Source: Candidatus Brocadiia bacterium (GTDB lineage: Bacteria > Planctomycetota > Uabimicrobiia > Uabimicrobiales > JABWCH01). From it: a DNA stretch of 53,751 bases. Shown here in pieces: positions 8,407 through 15,981 of this stretch (positions within the stretch are counted from its first letter, which is position 1; the number at the start of each line of letters is the position of its first letter). Under the pieces are notes generated by a model, which was not told the origin of the DNA, searched no databases, and was given only the letters and a program-made list of their open reading frames with translations. Where the stretch lies: contig JABWCH010000011.1 of NCBI GenBank assembly GCA_013359215.1, positions 1-53,751 of the forward strand, read 5' to 3'. Both the position numbers and the translations under genes were made by a program.

Positions 8407-8689
8407 ATCATCGCTCAAGAAAATGCACGCAGTGTAGACGAATGGATTGTTGTATAAAAAATGGAAACTTTTTGTACACAGCTACATTTTATCTTAAACT
8501 GGCACAATCAGTGCAGCAAGATTGATAGAATTTCTGCTGCAAAGTCTGAGGTTGGTTCGTCACACATCTAGGTACCCTGAAATGAAAGTGTAAGATTTAT
8601 GGTAAGAGCCATAACACAATATAAAATAGAAATTTCTGATTATGAGCGTAAGACAGAAATAGGTGGCTTTTAGGAGAAGGGTTCAGAAA
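8407..8689 (+). other. rpsF-ssb spacer
   Basis: About 280 bases with no ORF worth keeping. A GCAGCA/TGCTGC hairpin is possible near 8512-8541. This is an unusually long gap inside the rpsF-ssb-rpsR cluster, so a processing site or separate ssb promoter is possible, but nothing could be assigned. Confidence 0.3.
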
Positions 8690-9091
8690 ATGGCTAGCTT
8701 AAATAAAGTTTATCTCATTGGTAATTTGACAAGAAAACCCGAGTTACGCTATACTCCTAGCGGTACTCCCGTAGCAGAGTTTGGATTGGCAGTCAATCGT
8801 CATTATACAACAAGTGGCGGAGAAAAAAGAAGAGACACTTGCTTTGTAGAAGTTACGGTATGGCGAAACAAAGCAGAATTATGCTACGAACATCTGGATA
8901 AAGGAAGCCCTATCTTTATTGAGGGTAGACTAGAGTTGGATACATGGGAAACCCGTAATGGAGAAAGACGAAGCAAGCTCAGAGTCGTAGCTGATAATTT
9001 GCAACTATTAAGTAAAAATGATAAAAGAAATTCTGACGACGATGCTGATATGGACTACGATGAAGTAGATGAAGAACAGAAAGAAGATTAA
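8690..9091 (+). CDS. ssb: single-stranded DNA-binding protein
   Basis: 133 residues. OB-fold with NKVYLIGNLTRKPELRYTPSGTPVAEFGLAVNR at the N-terminus and the usual WETRNGERRSKLRVVADNLQ strand near the end of the fold, then an acidic tail ending in KED rather than the classical DDDIPF. A GTG 27 bases upstream keeps the frame open, but AGGAGAAGG 9 nt before the ATG at 8690 decides the start. It coats single-stranded DNA in replication and repair. Confidence 0.94.
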   Translation: MASLNKVYLIGNLTRKPELRYTPSGTPVAEFGLAVNRHYTTSGGEKRRDTCFVEVTVWRNKAELCYEHLDKGSPIFIEGRLELDTWETRNGERRSKLRVVADNLQLLSKNDKRNSDDDADMDYDEVDEEQKED

Positions 9092-9327
9092 ACCTCCTGA
9101 AGTAAAATCTGGCTGATATAAAAGTTGGCCTTTCAGGATAAAATTCCCTCTTTTTTTATCTTACAAATCGTAAAAAGATACTATACCCTGGTTGCTAGCA
9201 TATACAATCTCTGCAATCAAAAATTCAGGATACTATTTTTTTAAACTAGCGATTAGGATAATCATATAATTTAGAAATACTTATGAAAAGTGCATGAGTA
9301 TAGCATTTAAAGATAGGAGATTATATA
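9092..9327 (+). other. ssb-rpsR spacer
   Basis: 236 AT-rich bases with no supported ORF or clear promoter. A GGCCTTTCAGG stretch near 9130 resembles the core of the GCCTGAAAGGC repeat family seen elsewhere in the window. Confidence 0.3.
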
Positions 9328-9558
9328 ATGAGTAAAAAGCGATACCGAAAATATGCAGAAAAATCACGGTGTCGATTTTGCAGAGAAGGCACTGAAAATA
9401 TAGATTACAAAGATATCCAAACTCTTCAAAAACTGTGTACTTCTCAAGGAAAATTATTTTCCCGCAAAAGATCTGGGAATTGTGCCCATCATCAACGTAA
9501 AGCCAAAATAGCAATCAAAAGAGCAAGATACATGGCTTTGATGCCCTACATTGGTTAA
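9328..9558 (+). CDS. rpsR: 30S ribosomal protein S18 (cysteine-containing form)
   Basis: 76 residues, typical bS18. Cys15, Cys18, Cys52 and His55 lie in the pattern of the zinc-binding (C+) version of the protein. The conserved IDYKD and the basic HQRKAKIAIKRARYMALMPY tail are intact. AGGAG sits 8 nt before the ATG. It binds bS6 on the 30S platform. Confidence 0.95.
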   Translation: MSKKRYRKYAEKSRCRFCREGTENIDYKDIQTLQKLCTSQGKLFSRKRSGNCAHHQRKAKIAIKRARYMALMPYIG

Positions 9559-9590
9559 TTTTATTTATCAAACAACCTTTCTTGCGTTTT

Positions 9591-9648
9591 AAGGAGGATG
9601 GTTTATCCTCTTCAGCAATGAAGAAGAGGATAAATCATAGTTTTTATG
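9591..9648 (+). promoter_or_regulatory. hairpin-bridged ribosome-binding site of rplI
   Basis: A strong Shine-Dalgarno, AAGGAGG (9591-9597), is directly followed by a hairpin with a 16-bp stem (9598-9613 with 9623-9638, one G-U pair, 9-nt loop). The rplI ATG (9646) comes 7 bases after the stem. Linear SD-ATG distance is 48 bases, but folding closes it to 7. The stem plus AGTTTTT also has the look of an intrinsic terminator, so the site may act as either or both. Confidence 0.6.
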
Positions 9649-10119
9649 AAAGTTTTAGAACTATTACTCGTACAAGATGTTCCCAAGCTTGGGCGCAAAG
9701 GGGAAATTGTAAAAGTGAAAAACGGCTATGGCCGTAATTTTCTTCTCCCCAACAAGATGGCTTCGACTGTAACAAAAGAAAGTCTCAGACAGCTTGAAGT
9801 CGAGAAAAAAAGACAATTGCAGTTGGAGTTAGCCAAAAAAGAAGAACTCAAAAAGATGGCTAAGGTTCTGGAAGTCAGCACTTGCAACATTGAAATCAAA
9901 GCCAATGAAGAAGGTAAACTTTTCGGTTCTATCAGCTATGCTACTATTTCTGAAGTTTTTCAGAAAATGGGTTTCGATGTTAAAGCAGAGGATATTGAAC
10001 TAGAAGATGCCAGCAGATATCCCATCAAAGAATTAGGCATTTTCCCCATACAAATCCGTTTGCATCCTGAAATCACAGCAAAAGGTAAAGTCTGGGTCGT
10101 TCCTGAAACAGAAAGCTAA
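9646..10119 (+). CDS. rplI: 50S ribosomal protein L9
   Basis: 157 residues. The N-terminal domain has LLVQDVPKLGRKGEIVKVKNGYGRNFLLP, a long connecting helix follows (about 45-75), and the C-terminal domain ends VWVVPETES. No Shine-Dalgarno is close to the ATG; the nearest strong one is upstream of a long hairpin (see the separate regulatory entry). dnaB starts 10 bases after the stop. Confidence 0.95.
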   Translation: MKVLELLLVQDVPKLGRKGEIVKVKNGYGRNFLLPNKMASTVTKESLRQLEVEKKRQLQLELAKKEELKKMAKVLEVSTCNIEIKANEEGKLFGSISYATISEVFQKMGFDVKAEDIELEDASRYPIKELGIFPIQIRLHPEITAKGKVWVVPETES

Positions 10120-10129
10120 AGAGCCAAAA

Positions 10130-11488
10130 GTGACAAATCCCTCTGTCTCTTTACCACAAAACCTGGATGCAGAAATCGGTGTCTTGGGTGCTTTGCTGAT
10201 CGAAGAAAGCATTGCAGGAGAAGTCTTTAAACGCTTGGACAAAAGCTATTTTTCTTCTCAAGCCCATCAACTGATTTTTGAAGCTATTGGCTATTTATTT
10301 GAAAAAAGCAAACCCATTGATCCAGTATCCGTTATGGAAGAGCTTAAGCGGCAAGGGGTATTGGATCAAGTTGGTGGTCAAGAGTACCTTTTTTCCTTAA
10401 TGGGGGCTGTGTATTCTGCGGGGAACGCAATCTATTATGCTGATGTGGTCAGAGAAAAAGGGATCATGCGCAGTCTAATTGGTGCTTCCCAGCAGATTAT
10501 CGAATACACAAAATCAGAAAATATCCCTTTAGAAACTCTTTTAGACAAATCCGAACAACTCATTTTCGAAGTCACACAGAAAAAAGTCACTTCAGAGCCT
10601 GTCCATATCAATCATATTTTGATAGAGGTTGTTGCTTCTTTAGAAAAAGAAAGCACAGGGATAACAGGGCTTCCCAGTGGCTTTTATGATTTAGACCAGA
10701 TGACTTCTGGCTTACAGCCATCCAATTTGATCATTCTTGCTGCTCGCCCCAGTATGGGTAAAACCAGCTTTGCGCTCAACATCGCCTGCAATGTAGCCGT
10801 AGAACAAAACGTAGGCGTTTTGCTATTTAGTCTCGAAATGTCAAAAGAGCAATTAGCGCAGAATATGGTTTGCTCCCGCTCTAAAGTAAGTGCGCACAAA
10901 ATTACAAATGGCTCTATTAGCCAGGAAGACTATGATCAAATCACTACAGAAGCCAGCAGTATTGGAAACGCGCCTATTTTTATTGACGACACCCCTGGCC
11001 TTTCTCTAAGAGAATTGCGTGGTAAAGCAAGAAGATATAAGGCTCAATACAAAATAGGTCTCATTGTTATAGATTATATTCAATTGATGGAGTCTCCTGA
11101 GATTGCTAAAAACGAAAACAGACAGCAAGAAATTTCACAAATTTCCAGAGGGCTTAAAGGAATTGCCAGAGAGCTAAAAATCCCGATTATAGCCCTATCC
11201 CAATTGAATCGTTCTGTAGATGCCAGAGATGACCACCGCCCTAGAATGTCTGATCTGCGTGAATCGGGAGCTTTGGAGCAGGATGCAGATCTTATTATGT
11301 TTCTTTATCGGGACGATTACTACAACCACGAATCACAACACCAGGGCATGGCAGAGCTTATTGTTGCCAAGCATAGAAATGGGCCTACAGGAACAGTCAA
11401 TCTATATTTTTTCAAACAATATATGCGATTCGTTTCCTCTTCTAATCAAAAAAATACAAACGAGAACCAAAAACTAATAAACGATTAA
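10130..11488 (+). CDS. dnaB: replicative DNA helicase
   Basis: 452 residues, normal length, no intein. N-terminal DnaB domain (NLDAEIGVLGALLIEESIAG), then the RecA-like C-terminal ATPase with Walker A ARPSMGKTSFALNIA near residue 205, Walker B GLIVIDYIQLM and the SDLRESGALEQDADLI motif. It unwinds DNA 5' to 3' at the fork. GTG start, with only a weak GAG before it; translational coupling to rplI (10-base gap) is likely. Confidence 0.96.
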   Translation: MTNPSVSLPQNLDAEIGVLGALLIEESIAGEVFKRLDKSYFSSQAHQLIFEAIGYLFEKSKPIDPVSVMEELKRQGVLDQVGGQEYLFSLMGAVYSAGNAIYYADVVREKGIMRSLIGASQQIIEYTKSENIPLETLLDKSEQLIFEVTQKKVTSEPVHINHILIEVVASLEKESTGITGLPSGFYDLDQMTSGLQPSNLIILAARPSMGKTSFALNIACNVAVEQNVGVLLFSLEMSKEQLAQNMVCSRSKVSAHKITNGSISQEDYDQITTEASSIGNAPIFIDDTPGLSLRELRGKARRYKAQYKIGLIVIDYIQLMESPEIAKNENRQQEISQISRGLKGIARELKIPIIALSQLNRSVDARDDHRPRMSDLRESGALEQDADLIMFLYRDDYYNHESQHQGMAELIVAKHRNGPTGTVNLYFFKQYMRFVSSSNQKNTNENQKLIND

Positions 11489-11551
11489 CCTATTGCCTGG
11501 CATTTATTTTTGCGTTCAAGGAATGGGCTTAACATCGAACTGGGAGCCACC

Positions 11552-13906
11552 ATGTATTTATCCTGCCAAAAATTTTTATTCTTCTTTCTCGTGCTTGTAT
11601 TTCTTAGCCTTGTAATTTTTCCACCTTCTATTTCAGCACAAGAAAAAGACAATGTAAGTAAAATTACTATCAAAGGTCTTGTAACCATTCCTGAAGATAA
11701 AGTCAAGACAAAGTTAGAAACCCAGATCAACCGACCTTTTTCTTCGCTTTCCTTAAAAAAAGACATACAAAGAATGCACGAACTCGGTTTTTTTGCTAAC
11801 CTGGAAGTGCAGGTCAACCAAACATTAGAAGGTGTGGAAATCCTTTTTATTGTCATAGAAAATCAACTCTTAGGTGAGGTAAAAATTCTAGGCAATAAAA
11901 ATATTGAAACAAGAGAAATACTTCAAAAGCTCAGAATAGCAAAAGAAAAATACTTAGCACCCTATATCCTTTCTTTAGACATAATCCAACTTAAAGAATT
12001 CTATCAAAAAAAAGGATATTTGTTTGCAGAAATCAAAACAGAAAAAAAACCTTCTGGCGGCTGGATTGATTTATATTTCATCATTGATGAAGGCCCTCAG
12101 GTGGCATTGGAAACAATCCAGTTTTTTGGCAACAAGACTTTTCAGAAAAGCGAACTTGCCAATCTGATGCAAACCAAAGAAAGCGGTTTTTTTAGCTCTG
12201 CTTATTACGATGAAGAAGTCTTTCAGGAAGATATGATTTTGCTTCGTAATTTTTACAGATCAGAAGGTTTCCTGGACGCAAGAGTCCATTTGAGGGATAT
12301 ATTTTATAGTAACAATCGCACCAGAATGGTTTTGAATATAACCATAGAAGAAGGCCCTCGCTATACAATCGAAAGCATTACTTTTAGCGACAATAAGCTT
12401 TTTTCCAAAGAAGAGTTAGAAAATCGCCTTATGCTTAAAAAAGGCGACCCATTCAAGCAAGCTGATGTTGGAAATGATAAAACACGCTTAGAGCGTATTT
12501 ATGGGGAAAATGGCTTTCTGAACATCCGCATTAACCCAGTTATATGGCTGGTGGATCTCAAAAAAACAGAAGTAGCGATTGATTACAAAATCAAAGAAGG
12601 CAGCAAAGTTTACTTGCGCAAGGTCGATGTACAGGGCAATTCTCTCACAAAAGACGATGTTATCCGAAGAGAAATGCAGATCCATCCAGGAGAGCAGTTT
12701 AATCTAGGAAAGCTGGAAAATAGCCAGATGAGGCTGCGCCGTTTACGATATTTTGAATCGCTCAAAGTAGATTTGCTGGATACAGAATTCCCCCACTGGA
12801 AAGACTTGTTGATCCAGGTAGAGGAAGGAAGAACAGGAAATCTCCGTTTTGCCGCTGGAGTCACATCCGATTTAGGTGCAGTAGGAGAAATTTCTCTTTC
12901 TAAAAGAAATTTTGATATTACCAAAGTTCCCAAAAGCTTTGCTGATTTTTTTTCAGGGGATAGCTTTACAGGAGCTGGTCAGAATCTGGACATTTTCTTC
13001 CAGGTAGGAAAGGATATGCTTCGGTTTAAAATTTCCTTTCTGGAGCCATATTTGTTTGGCTATGACTGGAGTTTGGGAACAGATTTTTTTAATACAGCCA
13101 GAGGACGAGAATCCTGGGAAGAAAATCGATTAGGCTTACAGCTTAGTATTGGAAGAAAGGTAGGACAAGATTCTATTGTAAAGCTGAGCTACCGTCTGGA
13201 AAGCGTCAATGTCGATGAGGTAGAAACCAATGCGCCCAGAGATGTTGTTGCTGTAGAAGGCAATAATCTTGTTTCTGCTATGTCTGTAGAATTTTCTCAT
13301 GATACCAGAGATGATTTTATCATGCCAACCAGAGGCTACAGCTTTGCTATATCCTGCGAAATGGGCGGAGTTCTCTTTGGTGGTGACCACTATTTCTCTA
13401 AATTGGAAACTCGTTTTTCCTGGTTTACCAGCATTTATACACTGGAAAGTGGATACAAACACGTTCTATCCATAGGCGGTCAGATCAGCATGGCAGACGA
13501 CTTCAATCCATCGGATGATGTTCCTATTTTTGAGCGGTACTTTGCTGGTGGAGCAAGTTCCATCCGCGGATTCCAGTTCCGTACAGTAAGCCCAAGAGAA
13601 AACTTCCCTGGCCTGGAAGACGATCCAATTGGTGGTAATTTTATGGTTTTAGGTACAGTAGAGTATAGTTTACCACTTTACCAAGATGTCCTTCGCCTTG
13701 TTCTCTTTTTGGACATTGGAAGCGTAACTCCCCAAGTTAGTGCTGAAATCCTGGATACCATGAGAGTTGCCGCAGGTTTTGGATTTAGAATCAAAGTCCC
13801 CTTGTTAGGCCCAAGACCCTTTGCCTTAGACTTTGGCTTCCCTATGAGAAAAGAAGACGGAGACGATACCCAAGTCTTTAGCTTTTCTTTTGGCAAGCAA
13901 TTCTAA
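11552..13906 (+). CDS. bamA: outer membrane protein assembly factor BamA
   Basis: 784 residues. A signal peptide (FLFFFLVLVFLSLVIFPPSISAQ within the first 30 residues) is followed by five POTRA repeats (about 32-385; e.g. VQGNSLTKDDVIRREMQIHPGEQFN in the last) and an Omp85 beta-barrel. The barrel has the lid-loop-type motif GGASSIRGFQFR and a C-terminal strand ending in phenylalanine (FSFSFGKQF). It inserts beta-barrel proteins and is strong evidence for an outer membrane. The frame is open from a TTG 42 bases earlier. The ATG at 11552 is chosen for its GGGAG and because the signal peptide starts there. Confidence 0.95.
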   Translation: MYLSCQKFLFFFLVLVFLSLVIFPPSISAQEKDNVSKITIKGLVTIPEDKVKTKLETQINRPFSSLSLKKDIQRMHELGFFANLEVQVNQTLEGVEILFIVIENQLLGEVKILGNKNIETREILQKLRIAKEKYLAPYILSLDIIQLKEFYQKKGYLFAEIKTEKKPSGGWIDLYFIIDEGPQVALETIQFFGNKTFQKSELANLMQTKESGFFSSAYYDEEVFQEDMILLRNFYRSEGFLDARVHLRDIFYSNNRTRMVLNITIEEGPRYTIESITFSDNKLFSKEELENRLMLKKGDPFKQADVGNDKTRLERIYGENGFLNIRINPVIWLVDLKKTEVAIDYKIKEGSKVYLRKVDVQGNSLTKDDVIRREMQIHPGEQFNLGKLENSQMRLRRLRYFESLKVDLLDTEFPHWKDLLIQVEEGRTGNLRFAAGVTSDLGAVGEISLSKRNFDITKVPKSFADFFSGDSFTGAGQNLDIFFQVGKDMLRFKISFLEPYLFGYDWSLGTDFFNTARGRESWEENRLGLQLSIGRKVGQDSIVKLSYRLESVNVDEVETNAPRDVVAVEGNNLVSAMSVEFSHDTRDDFIMPTRGYSFAISCEMGGVLFGGDHYFSKLETRFSWFTSIYTLESGYKHVLSIGGQISMADDFNPSDDVPIFERYFAGGASSIRGFQFRTVSPRENFPGLEDDPIGGNFMVLGTVEYSLPLYQDVLRLVLFLDIGSVTPQVSAEILDTMRVAAGFGFRIKVPLLGPRPFALDFGFPMRKEDGDDTQVFSFSFGKQF

Positions 13907-13920
13907 AAAATTACGATTTA

Positions 13921-14306
13921 CCCAGGGCGTTGCCCCATAGCTGTCAATTTAAGATATAAGACTATGCTATTTAAAAACTTAAACCTAAAATTATGTTATC
14001 TACTCAAGGATAAGAAGAGCGTAGTGTAAGCCTTCTGTAAGGAATCAAAAACAGTACCGACTGGCAAATCAAAAAATTTTATTCGACTCTTGAGCCTGGC
14101 GCAAAAAGAAAAATGGGATACCTGTTTTTTTGATTCCTGAAAGAAGGCTTACACGGAGCGATCTCTTCATCTAAAACTCGCTTGCTGCGTTGAGTTGGAT
14201 ACAAGCTATTTTTTTAAAATACTTATAACTTAACACTCATAAGGTTTAGGTTTAGGATTTGCATAGCGTTACGCTTAAATTGACAGCTATGGGGCGTTGC
14301 ACTGGG
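13921..14306. repeat. composite inverted repeat enclosing the MITE-like element
   Basis: The left edge (GCCCCATAGCTGTCAATTTAAG from 13931) recurs in inverse orientation at the right edge (CTTAAATTGACAGCTATGGGG ending 14294). The match continues inward into CTTAAACCTAAA / TTTAGGTTTAGG and outward into CCCAG ... GGGCG. Arms are about 75 bases, with insertions and mismatches. Confidence 0.7.
14023..14153. mobile_element. MITE-like element, copy 1 (131 bp)
   Basis: Terminal inverted repeats of about 30 bases: GTGTAAGCCTTCTGTAAGG at the left, the inverse of CCTGAAAGAAGGCTTACAC at the right. It has no ORF. GAGCG flanks both sides within a few bases and may be a target duplication or part of the element. 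A second copy is at 20134-20262. Confidence 0.7.
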
Positions 14307-14480
14307 CTAGTATATAAAACCCTTTCAGGGTAAAGAGTTGCATCGAAAATCAGCAGCGATGACGTTCGCGCTATGATCTGGTATACAGGTCTTTCAGGCC
14401 ACGAGTTGGCAAATTCTTATCCTTTCTGTTATCTCACCCCATTTCCATACTATATCACAAAATTTGTTAGCATATCGAAT

Positions 14481-14546
14481 TAAAAAGCCTTTAATCTTTG
14501 GCCTGAAAGGCATATATATACCAGCCCAGGGTGTTGCCCTGGGTAA
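14481..14546 (+). repeat. GCCTGAAAGGC / CCCAGGG dispersed repeat
   Basis: Contains AGCCTTTAATCTTTGGCCTG, AAAGGCATATATATACCAG and the hairpin CCCAGGGtgttGCCCTGGG. Related copies are at 17856-17940. Fragments of the same words occur near 14315-14400, 20318-20350, 24700-24720 and 53410-53440. Confidence 0.7.
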
Positions 14547-14583
14547 TGAGATTATCATTATTTTGCAGGAGAGGGAAATAATC

Positions 14584-15042
14584 ATGTTTTGTAAAAATTG
14601 GATTTTATTTTGTTTTATTTTTATTTTTTTCTTGGCTTGCGAAAAAACAAAAAAATCTGAGCCTTATCATAAACTCCAGGTAGGAGAAAATACTATTTTT
14701 GCGGAAGTAGCGAATAGCAAGGAAAAAAAAATTGAAGGGCTTATGCATCGATCTTCTCTTCCCGAAAATTATGGGATGCTGTTTGTTTATGAAAAGCCAG
14801 CAAAACTTTCTTTTTGGATGAAAAACACACACATTCCTCTTTCTATTGCGTTTTTAGATGAAGAAGGAACGATTACGGAAATCATAGAAATGAAGCCTTA
14901 TGATGGGCGGCCTGACCATATTTTGCCAAGCTATACATCCCAAAAAGATGTTAAATATGCTTTAGAAATGAAGCAAGGATACTTTGCGCAAAAAAAAATT
15001 CAAGTTGGCGAAAAAATTAAAATCCCTGATTTAAAAAATTAA
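14584..15042 (+). CDS. DUF192 lipoprotein
   Basis: 152 residues. Lipoprotein signal with lipobox FFLAC near residue 20, then a DUF192 domain recognisable from EGLMHRSSLPENYGMLFVYE, LSFWMKNTHIPLSIAFLDEEG and YALEMKQGYF. DUF192 proteins are small, extracytoplasmic and of unknown function. The frame is open 120 bases upstream through repeat sequence; GGAGAGGG before the ATG at 14584 and the signal peptide fix the start. The next gene begins 10 bases after the stop. Confidence 0.88.
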   Translation: MFCKNWILFCFIFIFFLACEKTKKSEPYHKLQVGENTIFAEVANSKEKKIEGLMHRSSLPENYGMLFVYEKPAKLSFWMKNTHIPLSIAFLDEEGTITEIIEMKPYDGRPDHILPSYTSQKDVKYALEMKQGYFAQKKIQVGEKIKIPDLKN

Positions 15043-15052
15043 AGGCAATTTT

Positions 15053-15478
15053 ATGAATAAAACCTGGCAAATTGTAATTTTTTTGGGAATATTCGGCATG
15101 CTTTTTACAATAACACAGTATATTACAACCATAAAAAGCCTGGAAGGCCAGAAAGAATTCCAGCAAGCCTCTGAGAAAATCAGAAAAGAATTCGATTTGC
15201 AAAAAGTCAATATCGTAAGATTCCAAAGGCCAGAAGAATATAGAATTATCATTACACCTAAAGTTCTTTTTCCCGAACAAGAAGCCTTAGAGAAGATGGA
15301 AAGGGTTGGTCTGTTTTTTAAAAAAAATGCTGTTCCTTTTTCTACAATCAAAATCAAAGTAGTTTGCGTAAAAGAAGTTGCTCAAGGCTGTTCTTCCAAA
15401 ACCATAAAATGGGAAAAAACAGTAGAAAATTATGAAAAAATGCCGCAAAAAATTTTCCTACAAGACCAAAAAAAATGA
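15053..15478 (+). CDS. hypothetical single-span membrane protein
   Basis: 141 residues: an N-terminal membrane anchor (about 7-26, IVIFLGIFGMLFTITQYIT) and a basic soluble domain, presumably outside the membrane, with two cysteines (VVCVKEVAQGCSS). No family recognised. Its stop codon overlaps the start of rnpA (ATGA), so translation of the two is likely coupled. Confidence 0.6.
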   Translation: MNKTWQIVIFLGIFGMLFTITQYITTIKSLEGQKEFQQASEKIRKEFDLQKVNIVRFQRPEEYRIIITPKVLFPEQEALEKMERVGLFFKKNAVPFSTIKIKVVCVKEVAQGCSSKTIKWEKTVENYEKMPQKIFLQDQKK

Positions 15479-15822
15479 AACAATATGCCTTTTCCAAAAA
15501 ATACCGAATCCAAAAGCCCAATGAATTTTCTTATGTTTTTAGCCATGGTAAAAAATTTTACACCAAACATCTTACAGGAATCTGTGTTTCTAACGATCTT
15601 TCGTATTTTCGTTTTGGGATCAGCATTGGAAAGAAATTTGGCGATGCTAACAAAAGAAATAGATTCAAGCGGCTTTTAAGAGAATCCTTCCGAACATCGA
15701 CATTCCGATTTTTACAAGGCAAAGACCTTGTAGTTTTACCTTCACTAAAAGAAAAAATATTGGATTACCAAGTGCTGAAAGAGGAACTCAACCATATAAT
15801 GCAAGAGATGATAAAAAAATAG
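15475..15822 (+). CDS. rnpA: ribonuclease P protein component
   Basis: 115 residues, normal length. FSKKYRIQKPNEFSYVFSHGKK at the N-terminus and the RNA-binding RNR motif GDANKRNRFKRLLRESFR near residues 56-73 identify it. It helps the RNA subunit trim tRNA 5' ends. No rpmH is present, and dnaA is 36 kb away, unlike the common rpmH-rnpA neighbourhood near dnaA. A good terminator follows. Confidence 0.92.
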   Translation: MKQYAFSKKYRIQKPNEFSYVFSHGKKFYTKHLTGICVSNDLSYFRFGISIGKKFGDANKRNRFKRLLRESFRTSTFRFLQGKDLVVLPSLKEKILDYQVLKEELNHIMQEMIKK

Positions 15823-15879
15823 TCTTCATGATCCTGACATCTAAGGGATATAGGAACATGAAGACTATAAGATTTTTTT
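15821..15879 (+). terminator. intrinsic terminator after rnpA
   Basis: AGTCTTCATG pairs perfectly with CATGAAGACT across a 26-base loop, followed by ATAAGATTTTTTT. The stem begins inside the rnpA stop codon. Confidence 0.65.
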
Positions 15880-15880
15880 A

Positions 15881-15910
15881 TTGACTTTATATGTGTTTTA
15901 AAAATATAAT
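15881..15910 (+). promoter_or_regulatory. promoter for the gene at 15982
   Basis: TTGACT, 18 bases, TATAAT, starting directly after the rnpA terminator. Confidence 0.55.
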
Positions 15911-15981
15911 CCATTCATGAATTAGAAAGACACGCTAAAGCAATAAAATTTTTAGCAAAAAAAACTTTAAGGCGGGCAAGA

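Larger units (their letters stand above)
13907..14583. other. repeat-rich gap between bamA and the DUF192 gene
   Basis: 677 bases without a gene. It contains a large inverted structure (13921-14306) with a MITE-like element at its centre (14023-14153), a CCCTTTCAGGG hairpin near 14321, and a GCCTGAAAGGC-type repeat (14481-14546) just before the next gene. Confidence 0.7.

Noticed and set aside
8407..8689. Possible small RNA in the rpsF-ssb gap
   Set aside because: Only a weak hairpin and no promoter/terminator pair could be identified.
9598..9621. Short ORF starting at the ATG inside AAGGAGGATG
   Set aside because: Only seven codons before TGA and the SD is too close to that ATG. A tiny leader peptide cannot be excluded, but the hairpin reading explains the site better.
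14023..14153. Insertion sequence with transposase
   Set aside because: The element is far too short and has no ORF; it can only be a non-autonomous unit.
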